Assembly (NCBI RefSeq): GCF_000234665.1
Contig: NC_018311.1
Coordinates: 496,001-560,000 of the forward strand
Length of the DNA: 64,000 nucleotides
Source: Leishmania mexicana MHOM/GT/2001/U1103
Taxonomy: Eukaryota; Euglenozoa; Kinetoplastea; Trypanosomatida; Trypanosomatidae
Direction: 5' to 3'
The notes under the pieces were generated by a model, which was not told the DNA's origin, ran no database searches, and saw only the letters and a program-made list of their open reading frames with translations. Shown here piece after piece: positions 20,906 to 31,521 of this stretch (position 1 is its first letter; every line of letters starts with the position of its first letter). The position numbers were made by a program, and so were the translations under genes.

Positions 20906-22796
20906 GCCGTGAGGGATCCACCTGACGGTGCCAGGGTGTTGTGACTGGCAGAGGAGGGAAAGGCGAAGAGGGGGGCGGGTGCAGGCTGCTGCAGTTGATG
21001 CTGTGCGGGGCTTTGGAGAGGTGGATGGGCAAGTTCGGGTTCACAACGCGGAGAGATGCACGTTCCAGTGGCTGCTGCAACACAGATCGTCGCGGAGGTT
21101 GCGGTGACACCGGTAGCGCAGTCCGTCGCCTCCAGCCGACCCTCCCTGTCTTTGCAAGGGGCTCTCTGTGAGGGCCTTACTCGCCGTACTGAGGGGACTC
21201 GGAAAACATGCGTGGAGGGATGGATGGATCGGTGGCTTTTCTCGTGTTCGCTCCTTTTCTCTCTCTCTGCTTGCGCGGTTCTGCGTGTCTGCGCCTCCAT
21301 GTGTGCGGTTGTGGGCGCATCAATGCGGCGTGGGGAGACACACTCACGTGGGCGTGCGTACATGCACCACTCGGCGTTTTGCTTTCCGGGCACACGCTTG
21401 TGTGCCCGCGCGCGTCATCGCGCTCCTCCTCCGCTTTTTCATATCTCCTTGTGTGGTCCTGTCCCTTGTCGATCTTTGGTCGTCTCCTGCTCGCCAGGGA
21501 GTGTGCGCGTCTGTGACGTGTGATGACCTCTCGCTATCTGTTTCGCTCTCCTCCTCTGTTGATTGAATCGGTGCGCGTGCGTGCGCCCGTGACGTTGTGC
21601 TTTAAAGTGCTCCTGTCTCGCCTCTCGTTGCTTGACGGTTGGGGGGTGGTGGTGGTGGGGGGGGGCGGAGAAGGCTTCGCTGTGAGTGGTGGTGGTGGTG
21701 CTGCACCATGTGCGTGTGGAATTCGGAGGGGGCGGGGCAGGTGCGTGTGTGTGATGGTGGTGACAAGGGATACGGGCAGCGTCATATGGTGGAGGATCGA
21801 GCGGACATCCTTACTGGTCTCCTCTCTGTCTTCCCAGTGGTTTATTACTCAGCGCCTCTACAGCTGCTACTCTCTCTCTCGCGCGCGCTCCCTGTACTCG
21901 ACATTCCCAGCTGCAGCACTATCGTGAGGTTGGTGTTGGTGGCTGCCTCGCTGTCTAGGGTTGTTCTCTTCGGTGTTGTGTCTGTGGTGTAACCCATCTT
22001 AATACTGTAACTTCTTCCGGCGCTCTTCTACTCGCTTGCCGCGTGTCTGCGCGTGCAAGAGCGATGCCTGATGAGTGTGCCAATGACAGTCGGGAGGAGT
22101 GACCCACCGCCGCCATTCTCCCCGGCTGCGCCCGTCCCCCACTTCTGGTTTTGCGTGTGCGTGGCCTGGAAAGCCGCCATGGCGAAGCGCACAGATCATT
22201 GGAGAAACATTGGCACTAAAAGTACGCACGCGTGCAGCGCGCACAACGTGTTCCTCGGTAGGCTTGCATCGTCTAGCCGCCCTCTGTGCATGGGACAGTG
22301 TAGCAGGGCAACCGTTTGCGTGTGGGGTGGTCGTGATCGAGCTTTGCTCGTTCAAGGGGGGGGTGGCAAGAGATGATGTTGACCGGCATGGAGTGGGTCG
22401 TCTCTCCGGTCCTCTACCCCCTCCCTTCTTGCGTCGCATGCCACGCTCTCACTCTCTTGATGCCACACCTCAGCCATGCGCTCCGCAGGATGCGTTTGGG
22501 CACGCCTGTGGCACGAGACGTGGGCAGTTCCCCTGAATGACCTTATCCCCACAGGCGCCTTCTCTACTTCTGTCTGTCCTTGGCCTTGCCTCTTCCCTCG
22601 CTGTCTTGCCCGCTTCCTTGTCGGTGTGCCCCCAGCGCACGTGGTTCCTGCAGTGCCGCGTGCCACGTTCGGCGAACTTGCGCGCGCGCAGCACACAACC
22701 GCGCAGCCTCGCAACACATCCTGTTGCGTGCCCGTTCTCTAGAGGGCACTGCCTCTCCTTTTCTCCTTTGGTGTGCGTAGTGTTAGCCCCACCATC
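20906..22796. other. Intergenic/UTR stretch, 1.9 kb
   Basis: No supported gene. Notable is a guanine-rich stretch at 21641-21666 (GGGGGG, TGG repeats, then nine Gs) with a second GGT run near 21687-21700. The tract at 22751-22769 with AG at 22779-22780 is the predicted trans-splice acceptor of the next gene. Confidence 0.6.
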
Positions 22797-23135
22797 ATGT
22801 CATCGCCTGCAGCGATGCCGATGGCGGACGCTGGAGAGGAACGGCCGCCATTGACGGCACCAATTCCCACCGTAGACAACCCACTGCCTGCTGCGGCGGC
22901 CACGAATGCCGTTGCTGATGTCAACAACCTATCCACCCTCTCCACTCAGGTCTACCTGGAGCGCACGGTGCTGGGGGTGCTGGCGCTTGCTCTGGAGGAC
23001 GTGTGCCGAGTGCGACCACCGAATCCCGTAGACTACCTCGGCAGCTATCTTCTCCGTCGATCGACCGCGAACAACACCGTCGAGGTGACCTACGAGGACA
23101 CCGTTCCCAAGGCCGTACCGACTACCGACGAGTGA
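22797..23135 (+). CDS. DPY-30 motif protein
   Basis: The product has 112 residues. The first about 45 are Ala/Pro-rich and probably flexible. Residues about 50-92 contain LSTQVYLERTVLGVLALALEDV, then RPPNPVDYLGSYLLRRS, the two-helix DPY-30 dimerisation motif; PNPVDYLGSYLL is its most diagnostic part. DPY-30 domains dock on amphipathic helices, for instance in COMPASS histone methyltransferase and in axonemal radial-spoke or nucleoside-diphosphate-kinase-like proteins, so a chromatin or a flagellar role is possible. The sequence does not decide between them. The ATG at 22797 follows the predicted splice acceptor by 16 nt. Confidence 0.9.
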   Translation: MSSPAAMPMADAGEERPPLTAPIPTVDNPLPAAAATNAVADVNNLSTLSTQVYLERTVLGVLALALEDVCRVRPPNPVDYLGSYLLRRSTANNTVEVTYEDTVPKAVPTTDE

Positions 23136-24064
23136 GGTGGTCGTGAGGCGTGGCGGAGGGGGTGGCGTGTCTTCCATCCCTTGTACGTCTACCGGTGGCG
23201 ATGTCGTCCTCTTGGATGCTCCACTGAGGGCACCTCCGCCTCTGCTTTCTTTTCAGTTCACTGAGCCGCGACTGCCGCTCTGCTCGCCGCGGTGCGCGGC
23301 CGCCCATGAAAGCCAAGATGCAGCGGTGGACTCAGGGCGGAGGGCGGACGAAGGTGGGGTTTGTGCTGCCCTTCTTGCTTGCAGGGGCGCGAGCTTGGCG
23401 TGCACGCTTGTACTGATAATGATGTACACTGACTTTCCAGACTGGAAGGGCGAGACAGAGAGAAGGGCCTGAGAAGAGGACCGCGGAGGTTCAAAGGAGA
23501 GGTATGAAGATGCGCTCGTCGTGGTGGCATAGCACGCCGCGCTCACGACCTCCTTGGCTCCCAGCTTTTTCCGCATGCGTGTGTCATCTCTCTGCGCTCT
23601 CCTGCTCTCGACCTCGCTTTTTTTTTTTGGCGATGCCGTGAGCTACGAAACGATGCGCAGAATAACGGCACTCGCTGCACACGTAATGCCGCGGAAACAG
23701 ATTCATGCTGCACGCATACCCAGCGTGAGATACGCGACGGGGCTGCCCGCTGACTGCGCGCTTGCTTGTAGCGATGTCTCCCCGCCCCCCGTACCCCCCT
23801 CCCCACCGAGCGCGCGCTAACCGGCACGCACGCGCTCCCTCTGTCGTTCTCCTGTTTCGACTGTTTTTCCCTCTTACACACACACACACACATGCATGGA
23901 TGCATGCACAGGCTTCTGTATACATCCCTGTTATCCCTCGCCTTTCTCTTGCTTTGGCCGCCTGCCTTGCTCGGCTGGTCTCCCCTTTTATCCGTTCGGT
24001 GCCGGCACCACGTACGCCCAGGCACACGCGGACACAGGCACGTGCAACTTGATCGTGTGCAGCC
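23136..24064. other. Intergenic/UTR stretch
   Basis: No supported gene. It has an 11-T run at 23618-23628, an AC repeat at 23876-23892, and C/T-rich sequence at about 23940-23995; the AG at 24020-24021 is one candidate trans-splice acceptor for the following gene. Confidence 0.55.
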
Positions 24065-25609
24065 ATGTGGCAGACTGTCGTGCGGCGATATCGACTTCAG
24101 CCCACCTCCCTCGCCGCCTTCCTAGAGTCCAACTGCATGGTGGCTAAGCCGCCCACGGCGGCACTGCATAGGGGCTCGAACCTTGTCGTCGCCGAAACCA
24201 ACAGCCTCAGCATCTTCGAAAATCTAGCAGCGGAGGAGTCGCTCATCCGCGGTCTTTCGCTCGACAAGGAGCAGCATCTACTCCTCTTCTACGTCAACCG
24301 CCCCTGCGTCGTGGTGGGACGCAACCAGAACATCTTTCAGGAGGTGTCGCTGCGACGGACGGCGGCTGACGGCGTTTGCGTGGCGCGCCGCGCCTCTGGC
24401 GGCGGTGCAGTTTTCCACGACGAGGGCAACCTCTGCTTCTCTTTTCTTACTCACCGCACTCGCTATGCGCCGGAGAGGACGATCCAGCTGGTGCGCCTCG
24501 GACTCTGTGCGAGCTACGCGATCGACCCGGCGCGGTTGACCACGACGGGTCGGCACGACCTGTTCCTTGACCATAGGAAGATCACAGGGTCTGCTATGCG
24601 AGTGCAGCGCGACATTGCGTACCACCACTGCACACTGCTCGTGGACACCCCACACGCGTCGCTCAGTCGCTACCTTCGCCCAGAAGGGGACTACGTGGCG
24701 TTCGAGACGCCGTCGGTGGGCTCCGTGCGAAGCCCCGTCACCTCACTCGCCGAGTCGGGCTGCATCGCTGGCGGGCCGGGGGCCGTGGCGGCACTCAAGA
24801 GAAACATGGCAGAGTTTTTTCTAGCGGAGGGCGACCGCGTGCTGGATGCGGCGACGCCGTGGGAGCTTGACGCGGTGGAGCTGCGGCAGAGCTTCGCCAC
24901 CGCACGACACCGCTGCGCGAGCGCGCCTCTCTTCGCCCTTGACGTTGTCGGAGCTGTCGCGGCAGATATGCCCTTCATCGAGGGAGAGGGCAGACGGCCG
25001 GCCCGCGGTGACGCCGCCACCCTTGGTGAGGCGGTTCACAAGGCAGCGTCGAAGGACTGGGCCTACGCGATGCCGGAGTTTACATCGACGGTGGTCCTCA
25101 GCGGCGGTGAACTGCGGCGGCGCCTGACAGCGCTTCCTGTGTGGCAGCACGTCGCATCGCTATGCTTCCTTGCGGAGGAGGAGTTGCTGGCGGTGCTGCA
25201 GCACTGCGTCTTTGAGGGCTCGGAAGGCCTCGAGGAGCTGGCGGCGGGAACCGAAGCGGGATTGCACCTGGTCACCACAGTCGAGCAACGTCTCGTCACG
25301 TCTGTTGTCGTGAGACGCGCAGCGCCCACGACAGCCACGGCTAGCGCTGTGGGGCCATCGGGTGGGAGCTCTGGGGGGTGGGTACAGAGGTGCCTTTCGG
25401 CCTTACTGGTTGGCCACCCTTTTGATGCCGCCGTCGAGGGCCTGGAGAGTCTTGGCGACACCACGGCGGTGGTGCAGAGCCTGGTGCACGAGGCAGGGCC
25501 ACTCTGCCCCGATCTGCCCGACATAGCCGGCGACGCGGTGCTGCTGATGGTGACCCGGGTGCTGCTGGATGTGTGGCGAGACAAGAATGTGTTCGACGTC
25601 GCGATCTAA
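24065..25609 (+). CDS. Lipoate-protein ligase A family protein, probably mitochondrial
   Basis: The product has 514 residues. The ligase fold occupies about residues 35-290: LFYVNRPCVVVGRNQN, then RRASGGGAVFHDEGNLCFSF (Arg108-Arg109, glycine-rich lipoyl-AMP loop), GRHDLFLDHRKITGSAMR with the catalytic-type Lys172, and a histidine-containing CTLLVDTPH. This is the LplA pattern, ATP-dependent attachment of lipoic acid to the E2 subunits of 2-oxoacid dehydrogenases and to glycine-cleavage H protein. Homology to LIPT1-type lipoyltransferases is equally possible. The N-terminus MWQTVVRRYRLQPTSLAAF is suitable for mitochondrial import. The C-terminal about 220 residues are an extension longer than in bacterial LplA, with less obvious family features. 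Confidence 0.93.
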   Translation: MWQTVVRRYRLQPTSLAAFLESNCMVAKPPTAALHRGSNLVVAETNSLSIFENLAAEESLIRGLSLDKEQHLLLFYVNRPCVVVGRNQNIFQEVSLRRTAADGVCVARRASGGGAVFHDEGNLCFSFLTHRTRYAPERTIQLVRLGLCASYAIDPARLTTTGRHDLFLDHRKITGSAMRVQRDIAYHHCTLLVDTPHASLSRYLRPEGDYVAFETPSVGSVRSPVTSLAESGCIAGGPGAVAALKRNMAEFFLAEGDRVLDAATPWELDAVELRQSFATARHRCASAPLFALDVVGAVAADMPFIEGEGRRPARGDAATLGEAVHKAASKDWAYAMPEFTSTVVLSGGELRRRLTALPVWQHVASLCFLAEEELLAVLQHCVFEGSEGLEELAAGTEAGLHLVTTVEQRLVTSVVVRRAAPTTATASAVGPSGGSSGGWVQRCLSALLVGHPFDAAVEGLESLGDTTAVVQSLVHEAGPLCPDLPDIAGDAVLLMVTRVLLDVWRDKNVFDVAI

Positions 25610-26134
25610 TTCATCGAGCCTTAACATCGCCTGGGGTGGGTGCGAGAGGCGTGTACAAGGGGCTGTGGCTCACAGATACAGACTCGAAGGAATAATCACG
25701 ACGGCGTAGTCGCTTGCCTCAGCGGTGGTCTGTCCAAGCTCGTGAATGGTGCCTACGGCGCAGCGGTGCCGCGAAGCCCCTTTTCGCGTTCTCCGCTCCC
25801 CTTTCTACCAACGCCGTTTTTGCCATTGTTGTCCACGTCGGCAGCCTCAAACACACACCCTGTGCGTCACTGACTCGCATGCGTCGGTCCTCCCTCTACG
25901 TCTCCTCCACTGTCCCCCTCGCTCTCGTCCAACTCTCGGTGTGCCGGCTCTGTGCTCACGCATATGCGTCTGCGCCATTTGGCGGCCCGATGTTACTTGA
26001 CACGTGAACGCATCACCATCAGCTTGTATCGTCGCGGCAACGACTGCCGTACAAGGGGGGCCCCATCTCCCGCCCACACACATACACACACAGTCAACTC
26101 CCCTCCCCTTTCGCTTTTTCCGAGCTCCGCGCTC
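25610..26134. other. Intergenic/UTR stretch
   Basis: No supported gene. C/T-rich sequence is dense from 25775 to 25935 and again at 26098-26120, just before the next ATG. Confidence 0.55.
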
Positions 26135-27472
26135 ATGCGACGGATTGGCGTGGCAACATGTCAGCGACGGTGGCTTGCCTCGGCACTGCTGCCCCGCGCC
26201 GGGAAGTGCGGAGCGCCATGGTCAGGGGATAGCTCCGTTCTCGATACCGCGGCGTCTCTCACAACCGCGGTCCGCGAAGTGCGCTCCACAGCGGTCTGCT
26301 GCGCCCCAAAGGATGCGCAGTATCAGTGCGGCGGGTGCGGCAAAACGTTCCGCCTCGTCAACGCCCTCAACCACCACATCATGACCCGCCACGGTAACAA
26401 CGCCAAGGCGCTCATGAAGAAGGACGGCAAGCTGGTCCCTGTGGAGACGGACCAGCTCAAGGGTGGGGTGCATTGTGGGTCCTCCTCATCGTCCACAGCA
26501 ACGGCGAGCTCCGCAACTCTGGCCGGGGCCGCCGCTGCGGCGTCTTCCTCTCCACTGTCCGGCGGCGCCACCTCACCGTTTCCGGCGCACTTCGCCGCCC
26601 CATTCGGCGCCGCCGCCGCATCCATGGGCGGGGTGGCGCCGTCTTTCACTCCACCAGGCACCGCTCCAGGGGTGCTGCAGGCCCCCGCCGCGGCTGGCGG
26701 AACCACTGCAAGCCATGGCGATAACGGAAACGGCGCCGTCGGGGCCGCTGAGGAGACCGAGAAGCGCATGTTCGTCTGCACGGTGTGCCAGAAAACGTTC
26801 CGGCTGGAGGCGGCGCTACAGCACCACTATCAGGCGAAGCACAACATGGATATGCCAACCTCCGCCTCGTCTCCGTCTTCTCTCGGCGGCGCGAGTACGG
26901 CACCAGGGACTGGCGGCGCCTCCGCGTCCACTCCAGGAGAGCCTGGTGCCAATGGTGGTGGTAGCGCTGGGGCGTTTGGTGGCGTGCCTGGCGGATGTGC
27001 AGAGGGTACCGCAGCTCCTGCGAACGCTTCTAGCTTGGGCGCTGCGCAGTATGTGCGACAGCAGGAGGGGGCGCTGCCTGACGCCCCGCAGTACCACCTT
27101 GACGTGGCCCCGAACGCGCCGGAAGAGGGCGACATTGCCGCGCACTGGCGCTGTGTGAACATGTGTGTGCTGATGGGCGACGTGCAGGAGGTGGAGGAGG
27201 GGTACGTCTTTGAGGATCATGTGCTGCAGTTCACCGTGGCGACCGAGTTTGCTACCCCGGCTCCTGGCGACCCTGACATGGACTTCCACACGGTGCGCGT
27301 GTACGGGCACGAGTTTTGGGCCCCGCTGAAGGCGGACGTGCAGTGTGGCGGCCGCTTTCTCGTCACGGGACGACTGTGTATGGTGCCGCAGTTTGATACG
27401 CAGCTGAAGAAGTACTACCACTATCCAGTGATCCAGGTCTTTCCCGGGTCTGGTAACGTGGTGCGTGTTTGA
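26135..27472 (+). CDS. KREPA3: RNA-editing complex protein KREPA3-like (MP42), two C2H2 zinc fingers plus OB fold
   Basis: The product has 445 residues. The N-terminus MRRIGVATCQRRWLASALL is a mitochondrial presequence. Zinc finger 1 uses Cys65, Cys68, His81 and His86; finger 2 uses Cys215, Cys218, His231 and His236. Both share CxxCxKTFRL, unusual similarity that suggests internal duplication. Low-complexity Gly/Ala/Ser/Pro linkers separate the fingers from each other and from the C-terminal domain (about 335-445), with CVNMCVLMGDVQEVEEG, FHTVRVYGHEFW, GGRFLVTGRLCMVPQFD and a YHYPVIQVFP strand, an SSB-like OB fold. In trypanosomes this architecture and size belong to KREPA3 of the editosome; KREPA2 and KREPA1 share it but are longer. 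The role would be scaffold and RNA binding in uridine insertion/deletion editing. The frame is open further upstream without a presequence-like start. Confidence 0.9.
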   Translation: MRRIGVATCQRRWLASALLPRAGKCGAPWSGDSSVLDTAASLTTAVREVRSTAVCCAPKDAQYQCGGCGKTFRLVNALNHHIMTRHGNNAKALMKKDGKLVPVETDQLKGGVHCGSSSSSTATASSATLAGAAAAASSSPLSGGATSPFPAHFAAPFGAAAASMGGVAPSFTPPGTAPGVLQAPAAAGGTTASHGDNGNGAVGAAEETEKRMFVCTVCQKTFRLEAALQHHYQAKHNMDMPTSASSPSSLGGASTAPGTGGASASTPGEPGANGGGSAGAFGGVPGGCAEGTAAPANASSLGAAQYVRQQEGALPDAPQYHLDVAPNAPEEGDIAAHWRCVNMCVLMGDVQEVEEGYVFEDHVLQFTVATEFATPAPGDPDMDFHTVRVYGHEFWAPLKADVQCGGRFLVTGRLCMVPQFDTQLKKYYHYPVIQVFPGSGNVVRV

Positions 27473-29004
27473 CACGATTTCGTTGGAGTACGCCAGTACG
27501 TGCCAGCTGTAGTGGCGGAGGCCGACGATGAGCCTTGTACAGGGAGGCGGATCCCGCCGGCTTACGCTGTCGTCTGCTTTCGCAGCGAAGGGTGCATGCG
27601 AGCGCTGCAGGAGTGTGCTACCGGAGGGCAGGAGGGTGCGCCGATGCCGAAGCGATCGACTGCGCTGTCGTTGCCGTTTTCTTGGCTGCCGGGGTGGTGC
27701 CCATCGACGTCGACATGCATTGCGCGCGTGAGGGGCTTTTGCTTCTTGTGTGCCGAGAGGGGGAGGGGGGGGATGCGATGATGTCGTGAACTTGGCGAGA
27801 AGGGGCGGTGCTGGGGCGTGTTTGGAAGAGGCAGGGGGTGTGGAGGGGATGGGCTCCGCTTCGGGGGCAGGCTGAGAGGTGTGAAGAGATGTCTTTGCGC
27901 GTGTGGTTGTGGGGGTGAACACGATCGTACAAGAGGGCGTGCGCCCGTGGCGAAGGAGAACGCCCCTGCGCATGCGCATGTGTGGTGGTGCGCGCTGTTG
28001 AGCGTTTTGTTGTTGCTGCCTCTTCTGGCACTTCTCCTCCCCATCTGGCAGCTCTCCTGTATTCGACGGAGGCGCATCTGTGCTCTCTGACATACGCACG
28101 CACGCACGCAGTCAACTCTCCGGCTGCCTCGTGTCACTTCTCCTCTCCCCCGCTCTGTCCATGTAAGTAAGGTACGGCGACACAACAAGCAGAGGGGATG
28201 CGAAGCTGCGGGAGAGAGAAGGTGCCCACGACTTCCTGTGTCCGTGCTCATGTGGGCGACACAGTGGTACCGTACGCTGATGACAAGGGTCACTGTCGAA
28301 GCGGATCGCCTGCTGGCACACAAGGCCGTTTCATCAGGTGTGGCAAGGGAGGTGGCAGCAAGGATGCGCTGCTCGCTCTCTTGAGCCTCCCGCGCTCACC
28401 GCACCATCTGAGATTCGGGGAGCGACCGTTGACTGTGCCCCCGGCGACACTTCTTTGGGCAAGTGCGCCACTGCAAGTCCTCACTCACTCTCTGCACCGC
28501 CTCACTGACCCGCGCCCTCCTCCTGGCTGTCCGGACGTGTAAATTGCACTAACATCCAACGGCCCAACGACTGTTTCAGCGCACGCTGCGCTGGACTCAA
28601 ACACCCCCCTCCCCTCCCCTCCCATCGCGGGTAAGAGAGGCAGCAGCGCCGACTTTTCTGTTCTTTCCCGCCCTCCACTCAGCTCGCGAACTGAAGGCCT
28701 GCGTGCACCTTCACAGGAGGAGTCGGGGCGTCTGCTCGGTGTCCATTGCGCTCCTCACGTACGCCACTGCGCGGGCTCCGGCGCACTACGCACACAAGCA
28801 CATACATAGCACGTCACAGGCGCACCCGCTTATCGATAGTGGCGCTCGCCTCGTCTTCTCAGCGTTTCGTCTCGCGCTTTGGGTGTCGCCGTTCAAGGAT
28901 TTGGGGACTTCTGCGCGGGTCACGCCGCAGCTCGACCGCTACCGCTGGTAGAGAAGCCACGGTGACCATATGCACGGAGGCACGCACACGGAAGCAGAGA
29001 CACA
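27473..29004. other. Intergenic/UTR stretch, 1.5 kb
   Basis: No supported gene. The region is G-rich on the + strand from 27760 to 27870 and C/T-rich further right. AG at 28861-28862 after GCTCGCCTCGTCTTCTC is one candidate trans-splice acceptor for the next gene. Confidence 0.6.
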
Positions 29005-31521
29005 ATGAACGTCGTGCACACGGCCTCTGTTGATGGACGCATCTGCTGCGCGGCCAACGAGGAGGTATGGGTAGCGAAGCAGAGCGGAGGCATCGCCGTC
29101 TTCTCGGCGCGCTCCGGAGACCATGTGGCGGACATCGCCCTCAAAGCTGACGACGGCTCAACCGCGGCGCAAGTCACGCACATGATGGCGGTTTTTGGGG
29201 AGGTGTGGGTGAGCACGAAAGAGGGCCGCGTTCACTTCTACGAGCTCGCCACGCACAAGCCGGTGGGCTCGATGCTCATTCCCGGGGCAGAGAAGAAGGC
29301 AGAGGTGGTGAACCTCTCCTTCAACGGCCACGTCGCCGTCATAGCCACCGCCAGCGGATCTGTGTACGTCCATCACCCACTGCATCACCAGCGGCTCGGC
29401 ACCCTTTCCACGTCCACGTCCCCGTGCACGGCAGCGACTCAGTTCTACAGCTTCGTCGTTGGCGGGGATGCGAGCGGTGCCTTGTATCTCTGGGACCCGG
29501 TAACCGGGGAGTGCGTCATCTACCACAGCGGAAGCAAGAGTGAAGTCGTGGCGCTGCTGCACGAGCCCACCACCGGAACGATATGGGTGTCCCGAGTGAA
29601 TGAGCACGTGGACGTATACGCAGTGAAGGACGGAGCGTTGCAACTGCAGCATCGGGTGAGCGGGATCGGGCGGGTTACAGGGATGGTGGCGGTGTCTGGC
29701 ACTGTGGTGGCGACCACCTGCATGAAGCGAGTCGTACAGATCGAGGCTGCTACGGCGAAGATCACCGTCAACGTGGCGGGCGCGCACGACAAGTTCATCC
29801 ACGGCTGCTGCAAGGCGATGCACCAGGAGGTGGCGCAGGTGTGGAGTATCGGCAATGATCGCACGCTGCGCGTCTGGCATGTTGCAGGGCTGCAGGTGCC
29901 GGTGGTGCCTGTGCCAAAGCTACCACCTGCCGCACAAGCCGCGCTCACCTCCTCTGTGGATGATGCGCTGAATCTACAGCAGAGCGAGCTGCGGGCGGAA
30001 GCACGGGCAGAGCTGCACAGCCGGATGAGCATGGAGGACAAGCTCATGAAGGCGCGTGAGGAGGCACAAGAGCTGCGACTGCGCGTCTTCAAGGAGGAGG
30101 AGAGGCGGCTCATGGTGGATGCGGAGCTGACAGCAGAGCGGAAGCTTCGCAAGGAGCTAGAGGAGCGCAACGCGAAGCTGGCGAAGGAGGTGACAGACAT
30201 TGCGTCGAACGTGGCTGTCGCCGAGCGGGAGCGTAACAGCCTGCGCGCCGAGGTAACGCAGCTCAAGATGGACTTTTCCAACGCCCGCACGGAGACGAAC
30301 GCCAAGCAGACGGAGAAGTCAAACATTGAGAGGCAGCTGGCGGAGGAGCGGACAACGAAGGACACGTTGGCGCAACGCCTGCGCGACGTGGAGGGGAGGC
30401 TGAGCTCCCTGCAAGCGGAACACCGCCGCGTGTGTGAGGCAATGGGCAGCGCTACCGCCCACCAGCAGATGAGTAAGGCGCCTACAGATGACGAGGTGAA
30501 CAGAGGTGCCGTGGTGAGCGCGGAGCTGGAGCACGCGCGAAAGATGAACGCGCTTATGAGGTCTGCCATGGCGTCGATGGAGTACACCATCCGCCGCCGT
30601 GAGGAGGAGGACCGTGACTTGGTGGCGCTGCTGAACGCCTTCCGTGGCCGCGTCGCTGACCGTGTCACAGACCCGAACCTCTCTGCGCTTCTCCTCGCCA
30701 CCATCGTACGCAATGCCCCGCGCTTCGACCTTCAGTGCGACGAGTTCACCAAGGCGGAGCTGATGGAGCGCAACGGGCCATTCCTGCAGTTCATTCAGTC
30801 CCTGCGGGCCACCGACCCGGAGGCGTACCGGAAGCTAATGCACTACCTGCAGAACCCTTCCATAGCCCAGGGACTGCCGGCTGATGCGCAGGTGCTGCTA
30901 GACCGCTTCGTCGCGCTCGCCTCGAAGGAAGGCGAGGTGTCCGACGAAGACATCGCCAACTTCAAAAAGACGATTCCCTGCTTCACAGACTCGGTGGCAG
31001 TGCAGGGCGCCGGCCAGATCGGTGGTGGCGTCGGCACTGTTTCGGCTGATCTTCCGGGGCTGCTCGGCGCCGACGCGGGTGGTAGCGGAAAACTTGGGGG
31101 ATATGTAGCGACACCGGGCAGGCTCCTTGGCAACACCGACGGAGATCTCACAATAGAGGAGGAGGTTGTGAACAATGCCTTGATGCGCGAGCTACACGGG
31201 CAGCGGGTGATAGATGAGAACTACATTCGTGAGCAGCAGACCATGTTCGAGTTCATTCTAAAGACGCGCCGACTTCTAGTCGAGAGCCTTGCTATTCTGC
31301 ACAAGCGCACAGTGAGCGCGCGGCAGGTGGTGGATGCACTCTGTCTGAAGACCACTGCCCCTAACACTTCCTCGCCGGCCACGACGCCGTCGCGCAAGAG
31401 TCTTCAGACATTGCACAACATCTTCAGCGGGGTTGTGTGCGAACTGGAGGAGCTGACCACCGAAGTGGTCCAGCGCTACCTCTCCGGAGCTGAAAAGCAG
31501 CGTCTTGGTGTGGGGCAGTAA
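29005..31521 (+). CDS. WD40-like beta-propeller plus coiled-coil protein
   Basis: The product has 838 residues. Residues about 1-295 carry repeated beta-propeller blades ending in or near VWV, LYLW, IWVS and RVWHV; the best WD-type repeat is AQVWSIGNDRTLRVWHVAG. Residues about 318-490 form a long charged heptad-rich coiled coil with many Glu, Lys, Arg and Leu residues. A more hydrophobic helical segment with DLVALLNAFRGRVADRV and a Leu-rich region with FKKTIPCFTD follow. A final helical part ends near the terminus. The architecture resembles cytoskeletal, trafficking or flagellar scaffolds; I recognise no catalytic motif and name no function. The ATG at 29005 gives a compact start without a signal peptide. 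Confidence 0.88.
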   Translation: MNVVHTASVDGRICCAANEEVWVAKQSGGIAVFSARSGDHVADIALKADDGSTAAQVTHMMAVFGEVWVSTKEGRVHFYELATHKPVGSMLIPGAEKKAEVVNLSFNGHVAVIATASGSVYVHHPLHHQRLGTLSTSTSPCTAATQFYSFVVGGDASGALYLWDPVTGECVIYHSGSKSEVVALLHEPTTGTIWVSRVNEHVDVYAVKDGALQLQHRVSGIGRVTGMVAVSGTVVATTCMKRVVQIEAATAKITVNVAGAHDKFIHGCCKAMHQEVAQVWSIGNDRTLRVWHVAGLQVPVVPVPKLPPAAQAALTSSVDDALNLQQSELRAEARAELHSRMSMEDKLMKAREEAQELRLRVFKEEERRLMVDAELTAERKLRKELEERNAKLAKEVTDIASNVAVAERERNSLRAEVTQLKMDFSNARTETNAKQTEKSNIERQLAEERTTKDTLAQRLRDVEGRLSSLQAEHRRVCEAMGSATAHQQMSKAPTDDEVNRGAVVSAELEHARKMNALMRSAMASMEYTIRRREEEDRDLVALLNAFRGRVADRVTDPNLSALLLATIVRNAPRFDLQCDEFTKAELMERNGPFLQFIQSLRATDPEAYRKLMHYLQNPSIAQGLPADAQVLLDRFVALASKEGEVSDEDIANFKKTIPCFTDSVAVQGAGQIGGGVGTVSADLPGLLGADAGGSGKLGGYVATPGRLLGNTDGDLTIEEEVVNNALMRELHGQRVIDENYIREQQTMFEFILKTRRLLVESLAILHKRTVSARQVVDALCLKTTAPNTSSPATTPSRKSLQTLHNIFSGVVCELEELTTEVVQRYLSGAEKQRLGVGQ

